Shown here: positions 1 through 11,838 of the stretch, piece by piece | How positions within the stretch are numbered: the stretch's first letter is position 1 | How the letters are laid out: each line of letters starts with the position of its first letter | Assembly (NCBI RefSeq): GCF_963676685.1 | Contig: NC_092357.1 | Location: 64,590,958 to 64,654,957, forward strand | Source of the DNA: Mytilus edulis | Lineage: Eukaryota > Mollusca > Bivalvia > Mytilida > Mytilidae | Length of the DNA: 64,000 nucleotides | Reading direction: 5' to 3' | Notes under the pieces: model-generated | Database searches by the model: none | The model's input: only the letters and a program-made list of their open reading frames with translations | What the model was told of the DNA's origin: nothing | Made by a program: the position numbers and the translations under genes

Positions 1-1352
1 GGTGGACTGATTAATAAAGATACTTGTATAAAACTTGATATCACTGGAATCAGAATGTTCTCTAGTTTATAATGAAATAAAAATAATGTGTACTTTTAAT
101 ATATTAAAAACATTCCATCCAATGAACATGGGGGAAAAAAGCTCTAATTTTGACAGAAAAAACTTGAAACCAGGTCATGTGCACAGACATGAAGACATGA
201 TCCATGCACATTTTTCATAATCAAAACTGTATGAAATTTGTAGGTTTTTACCTGGCCTTTCAAAAAAATCTTGTTTCAGGGTACGGTTTCCTGCTCCGAA
301 AAGAGCTACAGTGGCTGCAAATAAGTTTTCAATTTTCACTGCCAAAAAAACAGGATGTTTACAAAGTTGTCTCCCCTCAAAACATGTAAAGTTAATTTAA
401 TTTTTAAAAATATTTCAATCATTCAACCTGTTTTAATTGAAAGCTAATTAACTATTTTTTACAATCAAACACAAAAAACATGATACTTTTGCACCAATTG
501 AGTTAATAAACAGGGGTTTCCCTCCATGGTTATTTTTAGTCAGGGAATAACCCCTAGTTTTTTATACGAAACTGTTTATAGCACCCTTAAGGCAAAACTT
601 TATATTCAATATATTAAAATTTCTTAGCTTTTCTGAATCTGTACACTATACCGATTAAAATGATGTCTTACTTTAAGGATTGTGACCACGAATAGTGATA
701 ATACAGCTCTTTTCTCATGTCGCGTAGTACTGACATATTGGCCAGTGGCAAACAGTTAAACCAGCTAATTCCAAACATTTCCTGTATCTCATTTTCATCA
801 GTTTTACAAAGAAAATAATTCATAAAATAGAGTTTCTTTTGAATAAATAGAATAAAAACTATGAAATAAGCATGACTAAAGTTACTTGAAATATATTTTG
901 TCCCTAGTATTATGTGAACTAAGTTATAGCTGAGTTGAGAAAAATATGGAAAAAGTGTTTTTCTTAGGAATGGCACATGTACCTTTAAGACTATAAAAAG
1001 TACCAAATATATAATATAATGAATTAAGATTTATGTCACACTGATCAGTAGTAAAGGTCAAAGTAGAAAATATCTACACTTTAAATGTGCAACCTATGGT
1101 TTCAAATATATGAGAGATTAAATAAAATATCATGACGTCGCAAAAAGATGCAAAAAACTTCAATATTCGCGCAGAGTCTGGTTTTCTTATTTCTGGTTGC
1201 TATGTACAAATCTGTAATATTTGCATTAAATATACCAAACTGGTGCTTTTAAATTAAAGTATACATGCCGTACAATATTTTTCAGAATTATTCTACTCCA
1301 TTCGCATGCACCTTTCTATGCTAAAACATCACTATAATATATATTTGTCCCT
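1..1352 (-). repeat. Satellite unit, reverse orientation
   Basis: This is the reverse complement of the forward units. The insert part is 1-590, cut by the window edge, with its TTAA at 587-590. The core follows to the second TTAA at 1353-1356. The pairing of insert and core matches forward units, so the inversion moved whole array sequence rather than a single fragment. Confidence 0.95.
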
Positions 1353-1629
1353 TTAAGGGTGCAATCAACAGTTTTTTTCTATGACGTCACATTTTTAGGG
1401 ACCATGCATAAGTGACCCTTAGTGGTGGACTGATTAATAAAGATACTTGTATAAAACTTGATATCACTGGAATCAGAATGTTCTCTAGTTTATAATGAAA
1501 TAAAAATAATGTGTACTTTTAATATAATAAAAACATTCCATCCAATGAACATGGGGAAAAAAAGCTCTAATTTTGACAGAAAAAACTTGAAACCAGGTCA
1601 TGTGCAGAGACATGAAGACATGATCCATG
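1353..1629 (-). repeat. Partial reverse unit ending at inversion junction
   Basis: The insert begins at TTAA 1353-1356 and reads in reverse until about 1629, where it joins forward core sequence. The base run CATG is shared by both parents at the join, and the junction lies about 384 bp into the insert as counted in forward units. Confidence 0.93.
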
Positions 1630-2520
1630 AGAAAAGAGCTGTATTATCACTATTCGTGGTCACAATCCTTAAAGTAAGACATCATTTTAATCGGTATAGT
1701 GTACAGATTCAGAAAAGCTAAGAAATTTTAATATATTGAATATAAAGTTTTGCCTTAAAGGGACAAATATATATTATAGTGATGTTTTAGCATAGAAAAG
1801 TGCATGCGAATGGTGTAAAATAATTCTGAAAAATATTGTACGGCATGTATACTTTAATTTTAAAGCATCAGTTTGGTATATTTAATGCAAATATTACAGA
1901 TTTGTACATAGCAACCAGAAATAAGAAAACCAGACTCTGCGCGAATATTGAAGTTTTTTGCATCTTTTTGCGACGTCATGATATTTTATTTAATCTCTCA
2001 TATATTTGAAACCATAGGTTGCACATTTAAAGTGTAGATATTTTCTACTTTGACCTTTACTACTGATCAGTGTGACATAAATCTTAATTCATTATGTTAT
2101 ATATTTGGTACTTTTTATAGTCTTAAAGGTACATGTGCCATTCCTAAGAAAAACACTTTTTCCATATTTTTCTCAACTCAGCTATAACTTAGTTCACATA
2201 ATACTAGGGACAAAATATATTTCAAGTAACTTTAGTCATGCTTATTTCATAGTTTTTATTCTATTTATTCAAAAGAAACCCTATTTTATGAATTATTTTC
2301 TTTGTAAAACTGATGAAAATGAGATACAGGAAATGTTTGGAATTAGCTGGTTTAACTGTTTGCCACTGGCCAATATGTCAGTACTACGCGACATGAGAAA
2401 AGAGCTGTATTATCACTATTCGTGGTCACAATCCTTAAAGTAAGACATCATTTTAATCGGTATAGTGTACAGATTCAGAAAAGCTAAGAAATTTTAATAT
2501 ATTGAATATAAAGTTTTGCC
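1630..2520 (+). repeat. First forward unit, insert absent
   Basis: Core tail 1630-1754 is followed by a single TTAA at 1755-1758 and a complete core to 2520. Private differences include GAATGGTGTA near 1808 and CATTATGTTAT near 2091. No part of the 656-bp insert is present. Confidence 0.95.
1755..1758. other. Empty TTAA target site 1
   Basis: The sequence reads TTTTGCC-TTAA-AGGGAC. Filled units read TTTTGCC-TTAA-GGGTGC on the left and GCACCC-TTAA-AGGGAC on the right. One TTAA remains and no other base is gained or lost, as expected for an unoccupied site or for precise piggyBac-type excision. Confidence 0.92.
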
Positions 2521-2555
2521 TTAAGGGTGCTATAAACAGTTTCGTATAAAAAACT

Positions 2556-2599
2556 AGGGGTTATTCCCTGACTAAAAATAACCATGGAGGGAAACCCCT
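2556..2599. repeat. Hairpin inside the insert
   Basis: AGGGGTTATTCCCT at 2556-2569 pairs with AGGGAAACCCCT at 2588-2599, leaving a 2-base bulge and an 18-base loop. By eye it is kept in the inserts I checked, except for small changes such as ACCCCCGT in the unit at 20420. It may be a subterminal transposon feature or part of a transcript structure. Confidence 0.75.
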
Positions 2600-3144
2600 G
2601 TTTATTAACTCAATTGGTGCAAAAGTATCATGTTTTTTGTGTTTGATTGTAAAAAATAGTTAATTAGCTTTCAATTAAAACAGGTTGAATGATTGAAATA
2701 TTTTTAAAAATTAAATTAACTTTACATGTTTTGAGGGGAGACAACTTTGTAAACATCCTGTTTTTTTGGCAGTGAAAATTGAAAACTTATTTGCAGCCAC
2801 TGTAGCTCTTTTCGGAGCAGGAAACCGTACCCTGAAACAAGATTTTTTTGAAAGGCCAGGTAAAAACCTACAAATTTCATACAGTTTTGATTATGAAAAA
2901 TGTGCATGGATCATGTCTTCATGTCTGTGCACATGACCTGGTTTCAAGTTTTTTCTGTCAAAATTAGAGCTTTTTTCCCCCATGTTCATTGGATGGAATG
3001 TTTTTAATATATTAAAAGTACACATAATTGTTATTTCATTATAAACTAGAGAACATTCTGATTCCAGTGATATCAAGTTTTATACAAGTATCTTTATTAA
3101 TCAGTCCACCACTAAGGGTCACTTATGCATGGTCCCTAAAAATG

Positions 3145-3152
3145 TGACGTCA
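3145..3152. promoter_or_regulatory. CRE-like palindrome TGACGTCA in the insert
   Basis: A full 8-bp TGACGTCA, the consensus site of CREB/ATF bZIP factors, lies about 30 bp from the right terminus. It appears in nearly all inserts. The unit at 4711 has TGATGTCA instead (about 5336). The units at 11839 and 24683 carry two copies through a 34-bp duplication. The core has a weaker GACGTCA in the context GCGACGTCATG. The site match is exact; function is untested. Confidence 0.5.
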
Positions 3153-3527
3153 TAGAAAAAAACTGTTGATTGCACCCTTAAAGGGACAAATATATATTAT
3201 AGTGATGTTTTAGCATAGAAAAGTGCATGCGAATGGAGTAAAATAATTCTGAAAAATATTGTACGGCATGTATACTTTAATTTAAAAGCATCAGTTTGGT
3301 ATATTTAATGCAAATATTACAGATTTGTACATAGCAACCAGAAATAAGAAAACCAGACTCTGCGCGAATATTGAAGTTTTTTGCATCTTTTTGCGACGTC
3401 ATGATATTTTATTTAATCTCTCATATATTTGAAACCATAGGTTGCACATTTAAAGTGTAGATATTTTCTACTTTGACCTTTACTACTGATCAGTGTGACA
3501 TAAATCTTAATTCATTATATTATATAT

Positions 3528-3866
3528 TTGGTACTTTTTATAGTCTTAAAGGTACATGTGCCATTCCTAAGAAAAACACTTTTTCCATATTTTTCTCAAC
3601 TCAGCTATAACTTAGTTCACATAATACTAGGGACAAAATATATTTCAAGTAACTTTAGTCATGCTTATTTCATAGTTTTTATTCTATTTATTCAAAAGAA
3701 ACCCTATTTTATGAATTATTTTCTTTGTAAAACTGATGAAAATGAGATACAGGAAATGTTTGGAATTAGCTGGTTTAACTGTTTGCCACTGGCCAATATG
3801 TCAGTACTACGCGACATGAGAAAAGAGCTGTATTATCACTATTCGTGGTCACAATCCTTAAAGTAA
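3528..3866 (+). other. Recurrent 112-codon open frame of the satellite core (not called as a gene)
   Basis: An open frame of about 112 codons recurs in every core: reverse at 668-1006, forward from 2105 to 28567. Its first codon is TTG, and the first ATG is at about residue 62. Differences between copies that I could list (L to P, S to N, R to I, F to L, Q to K, A to T and others) nearly all change the amino acid, with one clear silent change. That pattern fits neutral drift under homogenisation, not selection on a protein. Hydrophobic, F/Y/I/L-rich composition follows from the AT-rich sequence. Two 61-codon frames on the opposite strand of the insert behave the same way. Confidence 0.7.
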
Positions 3867-3943
3867 GACATCATTTTTATCGGTATAGTGTACAGATTCA
3901 GAAAAGCTAAGAAATTTTAATATATTGAATATAAAGTTTTGCC

Positions 3944-3947
3944 TTAA
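3944..3947. other. Empty TTAA target site 2
   Basis: The join is identical to that at 1755-1758: GCC-TTAA-AGGGAC with no footprint. A filled unit (2521-3943) separates the two empty sites. Confidence 0.92.
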
Positions 3948-4710
3948 AGGGACAAATATATATTATAGTGATGTTTTAGCATAGAAAAGTGCATGCGAAT
4001 GGAGTAAAATAATTCTGAAAAATATTGTACGGCATGTATACTTTAATTTAAAAGCATCAGTTTGGTATATTTAATGCAAATATTACAGATTTGTACATAG
4101 CAACCAGAAATAAGAAAAACCAGACTCTGCGCGAATATTGAAGTTTTTTGCATCTTTTTGCGACGTCATGATATTTTATTTAATCTCTCATATATTTGAA
4201 ACCATAGGTTGCACATTTAAAGTGTAGATATTTTCTACTTTGACCTTTACTACTGATCAGTGTGACATAAATCTTAATTCATTATATTATATATTTGGTA
4301 CTTTTTATAGTCTTAAAGGTACATGTGCCATTCCTAAGAAAAACACTTTTTCCATATTTTTCTCAACTCAGCTATAACTTAGTTCACATAATACTAGGGA
4401 CAAAATATATTTCAAGTAACTTTAGTCATGCTTATTTCATAGTTTTTATTCTATTTATTCAAAAGAAACCCTATTTTATGAATTATTTTCTTTGTAAAAC
4501 TGATGAAAATGAGATACAGGAAATGTTTGGAATTAGCTGGTTTAACTGTTTGCCACTGGCCAATATGTCAGTACTACGCGACATGATAAAAGAGCTGTAT
4601 TATCACTATTCGTGGTCACAATCCTTAAAGTAAGACATCATTTTAATCGGTATAGTGTACAGATTCAGAAAAGCTAAGAAATTTTAATATATTGAATAAA
4701 AAGTTTTGCC
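3944..4710 (+). repeat. Satellite unit lacking the insert (767 bp)
   Basis: This core-only unit starts at empty TTAA 3944-3947. Private variants are an extra A in AGAAAAACCAG near 4107, ACATGATAAAAGAG near 4581 and ATTGAATAAAAAG near 4691. Confidence 0.96.
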
Positions 4711-6135
4711 TTAAGGGTGCTATAAACAGTTTCGTATAAAAAAACTAGGGGTTATTCCCTGACTAAAAATAACCATGGAGGGAAACCCCTGTTTAATAAC
4801 TCAATTGGTGCAAAAGTATCATGTTTTTTGTGTTTGATTGTAAAAAATAGTTAATTAGCTTTCAATTAAAACAGGTTGAATGATTGAAATATTTTTAAAA
4901 ATTAAATTAACTTTACATGTTTTGAGGGGAGACAACTTTGTAAACATCCTGTTTTTTTGGCAGTGAAAATTGAAAACTTATTTGCAGCCACTGTAGCCCT
5001 TTTCGGAGCAGGAAACCGTACCCTGAAACAAGATTTTTTTGAAAGGCCAGGTAAAAACCTACAAATTTCATACAGTTTTGATTATGAAAAATGTGCATGG
5101 ATCATGTCTTCATGTCTGTGCACATGACCTGGTTTCAAGTTTTTTCTGTCAAAATTAGAGCTTTTTTCCCCCATGTTCATTGGATGGAATGTTTTTAATA
5201 TATTAAAAGTACACATTATTTTTATTTCATTATAAACTAGAGAACATTCTGATTCCAGTGATATCAAGTTTTATACAAGTATCTTTATTAATCAGTCCAC
5301 CACTAAGGGTCACTTATGCATGGTCCCTAAAAATGTGATGTCATAGAAAAAAACTGTTGATTGCACCCTTAAAGGGACAAATATATATTATAGTGATGTT
5401 TTAGCATAGAAAAGTGCATGCGAATGGAGTAAAATAATTCTGAAAAATATTGTACGGCATGTATACTTAAATTTAAAAGCATCAGTTTGGTATATTTAAT
5501 GCAAATATTACAGATTTGTACATAGCAACCAGAAATAAGAAAAACCAGACTCTGCGCGAATATTGAAGTTTTTTGCATCTTTTTGCGACGTCATGATATT
5601 TTATTTAATCTCTCATATATTTGAAACCATAGGTTGCACATTTAAAGTGTAGATATTTTCTACTTTGACCTTTACTACTGATCAGTGTGACATAAATCTT
5701 AATTCATTATATTATATATTTGGTACTTTTTATAGTCTTAAAGGTACATGTGCCATTCCTAAGAAAAACACTTTTTCCATATTTTTCTCAACTCAGCTAT
5801 AACTTAGTTCACATAATACTAGGGACAAAATATATTTCAAGTAACTTTAGTCATGCTTATTTCATAGTTTTTATTCTATTTATTCAAAAGAAACCCTATT
5901 TTATGAATTATTTTCTTTGTAAAACTGATGAAAATGAGATACAGGAAATGTTTGGAATTAACTGGTTTAACTGTTTGCCACTGGCCAATATGTCAGTACT
6001 ACGCGACATGAGAAAAGAGCTGTATTATCACTATTCGTGGTCACAATCCTTAAAGTAAGACATCATTTTAATCGGTATAGTGTACAGATTCAGAAAAGCT
6101 AAAAATTTTTAATATATTGAATATAAAGTTTTGCC
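4711..6135 (+). repeat. Satellite unit (insert 4711-5372, core 5369-6135)
   Basis: The insert carries a longer A run near 4737, GTAGCCCTTTTCGG near 4993 and the altered CRE TGATGTCA near 5336. The core carries TATACTTAAATTT near 5462, AGAAAAACC near 5537 and GAATTAACTGG near 5954. The first two core variants recur in the unit at 14719. Confidence 0.96.
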
Positions 6136-7558
6136 TTAAGGGTGCTATAAACAGTTTCGTATAAAAAACTAGGGGTTATTCCCTGACTAAAAATAACCAT
6201 GGAGGGAAACCCCTGTTTATTAACTCAATTGGTGCAAAAGTATCATGTTTTTTGTGTTTGATTGTAAAAATTAGTTAATTAGCTTTCAATTAAAACAGGT
6301 TGAATGATTGAAATATTTTTAAAAATTAAATTAACTTTACATGTTTTGAGGGGAGACAACTTTGTAAACATCCTGTTTTTTTGGCAGTGAAAATTGAAAA
6401 CTTATTTGCAGCCACTGTAGCTCTTTTCGGAGCAGGAAACCGTACCCTGAAACAAGATTTTTTTGAAAGGCCAGGTAAAAACCTACAAATTTCATACAGT
6501 TTTGATTATGAAAAATGTGCATGGATCATGTCTTCATGTCTGTGCACATGACCTGGTTTCAAGTTTTTTCTGTCAAAATTAGAGCTTTTTTCCCCCATGT
6601 TCATTGGATGGAATGTTTTTAATATATTAAAAGTACACATTTTTTTTATTTCATTATAAACTAGAGAACATTCTGATTCCAGTGATATCAAGTTTTATAC
6701 AAGTATCTTTATTAATCAGTCCACCACTAAGGGTCACTTATGCATGGTCCCTAAAAATGTGACGTCATAGAAAAAAACTGTTGATTGCACCCTTAAAGGG
6801 ACAAATATATATTATAGTGATGTTTTAGCATAGAAAAGTGCATGCGAAATGAGTAAAATAATTCTGAAAAATATTGTACGGCATGTATACTTTAATTTAA
6901 AAGCATCAGTTTGGTATATTTAATGCAAATATTACAGATTTGTACATAGCAACCAGAAATAAGAAAACCAGACTCTGCGCGAATATTGCAGTTTTTTGCA
7001 TCTTTTTGCGACGTCATGATATTTTATTTAATCTCTCATATATTTGAAACCATAGGTTGCACATTTAAAGTGTAGATATTTTCTACTTTGACCTTTACTA
7101 CTGATCAGTGTGACATAAATCTTAATTCATTATATTATATATTTGGTACTTTTTATAGTCTTAAAGGTACATGTGCCATTCCTAAGAAAAACACTTTTTC
7201 CATATTTTTCTCAACTCAGCTATAACTTAGTTCACATAATACTAGGGACAAAATATATTTCAAGTAACTTTAGTCATGCTTATTTCATAGTTTTTATTCT
7301 ATTTATTCAAAAGAAACCCTATTTTATGAATTATTTTCTTTGTAAAACTGATGAAAATGAGATACAGGAAATGTTTGGAATTAGCTGGTTTAACTGTTTG
7401 CCACTGGCCAATATGTCAGTACTACGCGACATGAGAAAAGAGCTGTATTATCACTATTCGTGGTCACAATCCTTAAAGTAAGACATCATTTTAATCGGTA
7501 TAGTGTACAGATTCAGAAAAGCTAAGAAATTTTAATATATTGAATATAAAGTTTTGCC
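6136..7558 (+). repeat. Satellite unit (insert 6136-6796, core 6793-7558)
   Basis: The insert has AAAAATTAG near 6265 and a T-rich change at ACATTTTTTTTATTT near 6638. The core has the GAAATGAG (near 6845) and TTGCAG (near 6986) states shared by a subset of middle units. Confidence 0.96.
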
Positions 7559-8981
7559 TTAAGGGTGCTATAAACAGTTTCGTATAAAAAACTAGGGGTT
7601 ATTCCCTGACTAAAAATAACCATGGAGGGAAACCCCTGTTTATTAACTCAATTGGTGCAAAAGTATCATGTTTTTTGTGTTTGATTGTAAAAATTAGTTA
7701 ATTAGCTTTCAATTAAAACAGGTTGAATGATTGAAATATTTTTAAAAATTAAATTAACTTTACATGTTTTGAGGGGAGACAACTTTGTAAACATCCTGTT
7801 TTTTTGGCAGTGAAAATTGAAAACTTATTTGCAGCCACTGTAGCTCTTTTCGGAGCAGGAAACCGTACCCTGAAACAAGATTTTTTTGAAAGGCCAGGTA
7901 AAAACCTACAAATTTCATACAGTTTTGATTATGAAAAATGTGCATGGATCATGTCTTCATGTCTGTGCACATGACCTGGTTTCAAGTTTTTTCTGTCAAA
8001 ATTAGAGCTTTTTTCCCCCATGTTCATTGGATGGAATGTTTTTAATATATTAAAAGTACACATTATTTTTATTTCATTATAAACTAGAGAACATTCTGAT
8101 TCCAGTGATATCAAGTTTTATACAAGTATCTTTATTAATCAGTCCACCACTAAGGGTCACTTATGCATGGTCCCTAAAAATGTGACGTCATAGAAAAAAA
8201 CTGTTGATTGCACCCTTAAAGGGACAAATATATATTATAGTGATGTTTTAGCATAGAAAAGTGCATGCGAAATGAGTAAAATAATTCTGAAAAATATTGT
8301 ACGGCATGTATACTTTAATTTAAAAGCATCAGTTTGGTATATTTAATGCAAATATTACAGATTTGTACATAGCAACCAGAAATAAGAAAACCAGACTCTG
8401 CGCGAATATTGCAGTTTTTTGCATCTTTTTGCGACGTCATGATATTTTATTTAATCTCTCATATATTTGAAACCATAGGTTGCACATTTAAAGTGTAGAT
8501 ATTTTCTACTTTGACCTTTACTACTGATCAGTGTGACATAAATCTTAATTCATTATATTATATATTTGGTACTTTTTATAGTCTTAAAGGTACATGTGCC
8601 ATTCCTAAGAAAAACACTTTTTCCATATTTTTCTCAACTCAGCTATAACTTAGTTCACATAATACTAGGGACAAAATATATTTCAAGTAACTTTAGTCAT
8701 GCTTATTTCATAGTTTTTATTCTATTTATTCAAAAGAAACCCTATTTTATGAATTATTTTCTTTGTAAAACTGATGAAAATGAGATACAGGAAATGTTTG
8801 GAATTAGCTGGTTTAACTGTTTGCCACTGGCCAATATGTCAGTACTACGCGACATGAGAAAAGAGCTGTATTATCACTATTCGTGGTCACAATCCTTAAA
8901 GTAAGACATCATTTTAATCGGTATAGTGTACAGATTCAGAAAAGCTAAAAAATTTTAATATATTGAATATAAAGTTTTGCC
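7559..8981 (+). repeat. Satellite unit (insert 7559-8219, core 8216-8981)
   Basis: The insert has AAAAATTAG. The core has GAAATGAG, TTGCAG and GCTAAAAAATTTT near 8944, the same haplotype as the next unit. Confidence 0.96.
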
Positions 8982-10413
8982 TTAAGGGTGCTATAAACAG
9001 TTTCGTATAAAAAACTAGGGGTTATTCCCTGACTAAAAATAACCATGGAGGGAAACCCCTGTTTATTAACTCAATTGGTGCAAAAGTATCATGTTTTTTG
9101 TGTTTGATTGTAAAAATTAGTTAATTAGCTTTCAATTAAAACAGGTTGAATGATTGAAATATTTTTAAAAATTAAATTAACTTTACATGTTTTGAGGGGA
9201 GACAACTTTGTAAACATCCTGTTTTTTTGGCAGTGAAAATTGAAAACTTATTTGCAGCCACTGTAGCTCTTTTCGGAGCAGGAAACCGTACCCTGAAACA
9301 AGATTTTTTTGAAAGGCCAGGTAAAAACCTACAAATTTCATACAGTTTTGATTATGAAAAATGTGCATGGATCATGTCTTCATGTCTGTGCACATGACCT
9401 GGTTTCAAGTTTTTTCTGTCAAAATTAGAGCTTTTTTCCCCCATGTTCATTGGATGGAATGTTTTTAATATATTAAAAGTACACATTATTTTTATTTCAT
9501 TATAAACTAGAGAACATTCTGATTCCAGTGATATCAAGTTTTATACAAGTATCTTTATTAATCAGTCCACCACTAAGGGTCACTTATGCATGGTCCCTAA
9601 AAATGTGACGTCATAGAAAAAAACTGTTGATTGCACCCTTAAACATGTTAAAGGGACAAATATATATTATAGTGATGTTTTAGCATAGAAAAGTGCATGC
9701 GAAATGAGTAAAATAATTCTGAAAAATATTGTACGGCATGTATACTTTAATTTAAAAGCATCAGTTTGGTATATTTAATGCAAATATTACAGATTTGTAC
9801 ATAGCAACCAGAAATAAGAAAACCAGACTCTGCGCGAATATTGCAGTTTTTTGCATCTTTTTGCGACGTCATGATATTTTATTTAATCTCTCATATATTT
9901 GAAACCATAGGTTGCACATTTAAAGTGTAGATATTTTCTACTTTGACCTTTACTACTGATCAGTGTGACATAAATCTTAATTCATTATATTATATATTTG
10001 GTACTTTTTATAGTCTTAAAGGTACATGTGCCATTCCTAAGAAAAACACTTTTTCCATATTTTTCTCAACTCAGCTATAACTTAGTTCACATAATACTAG
10101 GGACAAAATATATTTCAAGTAACTTTAGTCATGCTTATTTCATAGTTTTTATTCTATTTATTCAAAAGAAACCCTATTTTATGAATTATTTTCTTTGTAA
10201 AACTGATGAAAATGAGATACAGGAAATGTTTGGAATTAGCTGGTTTAACTGTTTGCCACTGGCCAATATGTCAGTACTACGCGACATGAGAAAAGAGCTG
10301 TATTATCACTATTCGTGGTCACAATCCTTAAAGTAAGACATCATTTTAATCGGTATAGTGTACAGATTCAGAAAAGCTAAAAAATTTTAATATATTGAAT
10401 ATAAAGTTTTGCC
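8982..10413 (+). repeat. Satellite unit with 9-bp insertion at the right TTAA
   Basis: The right edge of the insert reads CCC-TTAA-ACATG-TTAA-AGGG (TTAA at 9639-9642 and 9648-9651), 9 bp longer than in other units, giving a unit of 1432 bp. The core has the GAAATGAG and TTGCAG states. Confidence 0.96.
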
Positions 10414-11838
10414 TTAAGGGTGCTATAAACAGTTTCGTATAAAAAAAACTAGGGGTTATTCCCTGACTAAAAATAACCATGGAGGGAAACCCCTGTTTAT
10501 TAACTCAATTGGTGCAAAAGTATCATGTTTTTTGTGTTTGATTGTAAAAAATAGTTAATTAGCTTTCAATTAAAACAGGTTGAATGATTGAAATATTTTT
10601 AAAAATTAAATTAACTTTACATGTTTTGAGGGGAGACAACTTTGTAAACATCCTGTTTTTTTGGCAGTGAAAATTGAAAACTTATTTGCAGCCACTGTAG
10701 CTCTTTTCGGAGCAGGAAACCGTACCCTGAAACAAGATTTTTTTGAAAGGCCAGGTAAAAACCTACAAATTTCATACAGTTTTGATTATGAAAAATGTGC
10801 ATGGATCATGTCTTCATGTCTGTGCACATGACCTGGTTTCAAGTTTTTTCTGTCAAAATTAGAGCTTTTTTCCCCCATGTTCATTGGATGGAATGTTTTT
10901 AATATATTAAAAGTACACATTATTTTTATTTCATTATAAACTAGAGAACATTCTGATTCCAGTGATATCAAGTTTTATACAAGTATCTTTATTTATCAGT
11001 CCACCACTAAGGGTCACTTATGCATGGTCCCTAAAAATGTGACGTCATAGAAAAAAACTGTTGATTGCACCCTTAAAGGGACAAATATATATTATAGTGA
11101 TGTTTTAGCATAGAAAAGTGCATGCGAATGGAGTAAAATAATTCTGAAAAATATTGTACGGCATGTATACTTTAATTTAAAAGCATCAGTTTGGTATATT
11201 TAATGCAAATATTACAGATTTGTACATAGCAACCAGAAATAAGAAAACCAGACTCTGCGCGAATATTGAAGTTTTTTGCATCTTTTTGCGACGTCATGAT
11301 ATTTTATTTAATCTCTCATATATTTGAAACCATAGGTTGCACATTTAAAGTGTAGATATTTTCTACTTTGACCTTTACTACTGATCAGTGTGACATAAAT
11401 CTTAATTCATTATATTATATATTTGGTACTTTTTATAGTCTTAAAGGTACATGTGCCATTCCTAAGAAAAACACCTTTTCCATATTTTTCTCAACTCAGC
11501 TATAACTTAGTTCACATAATACTAGGGACAAAATATATTTCAAGTAACTTTAGTCATGCTTATTTCATAGTTTTTATTCTATTTATTCAAAAGAAACCCT
11601 ATTTTATGAATTATTTTCTTTGTAAAACTGATGAAAATGAGATACAGGAAATGTTTGGAATTAGCTGGTTTAACTGTTTGCCACTGGCCAATATGTCAGT
11701 ACTACGCGACATGAGAAAAGAGCTGTATTATCACTATTCGTGGTCACAATCCTTAAAGTAAGACATCATTTTAATCGGTATAGTGTACAGATTCAGAAAA
11801 GCTAAGAAATTTTAATATATTGAATATAAAGTTTTGCC
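10414..11838 (+). repeat. Satellite unit (insert 10414-11076, core 11073-11838)
   Basis: Marker variants are the longer A run near 10440, TTTATTTATCAG near 10988 and AACACCTTTTCC near 11470. All three recur 12,844 bp downstream in the unit at 23258. Confidence 0.96.

Larger units (their letters stand above)
2521..3181 (+). mobile_element. TTAA-flanked MITE-like insert, reference copy (piggyBac-type by TSD)
   Basis: The element lies between TTAA at 2521-2524 and TTAA at 3178-3181. Its left end reads GGGTGCTATAAACAGTTT and its right end, reverse-complemented, GGGTGCAATCAACAGTTT: 18-bp inverted termini differing at four central bases. It is about 653 bp, AT-rich, and encodes no transposase. TTAA duplication is characteristic of piggyBac elements, hence the class call. 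GGGTGC is not a terminus I can match to a named family. The same insert occurs in 18 complete copies here, beginning at 2521, 4711, 6136, 7559, 8982, 10414, 11839, 13296, 14719, 16149, 17573, 18996, 20420, 21835, 23258, 24683, 26140 and 27561. These arose by amplification of the whole unit, not by independent insertion. Confidence 0.85.
2521..3943 (+). repeat. Satellite unit (insert 2521-3181, core 3178-3943)
   Basis: This is the first complete forward unit and a good reference copy. Private variants are ACATAATTGTTATTT near 3023 in the insert and CATTTTTATCGG near 3873 in the core. The core has the GAATGG and TTGAAG states. Confidence 0.97.

Noticed and set aside
2722..3076. Two 61-codon minus-strand frames repeated in each insert as a possible small-gene pair
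   Set aside because: They are shared only through unit amplification, one starts at TTG, and several copies are broken by one-base indels (near 12065, 24910, 26380 and 29223) without consequence for the array.
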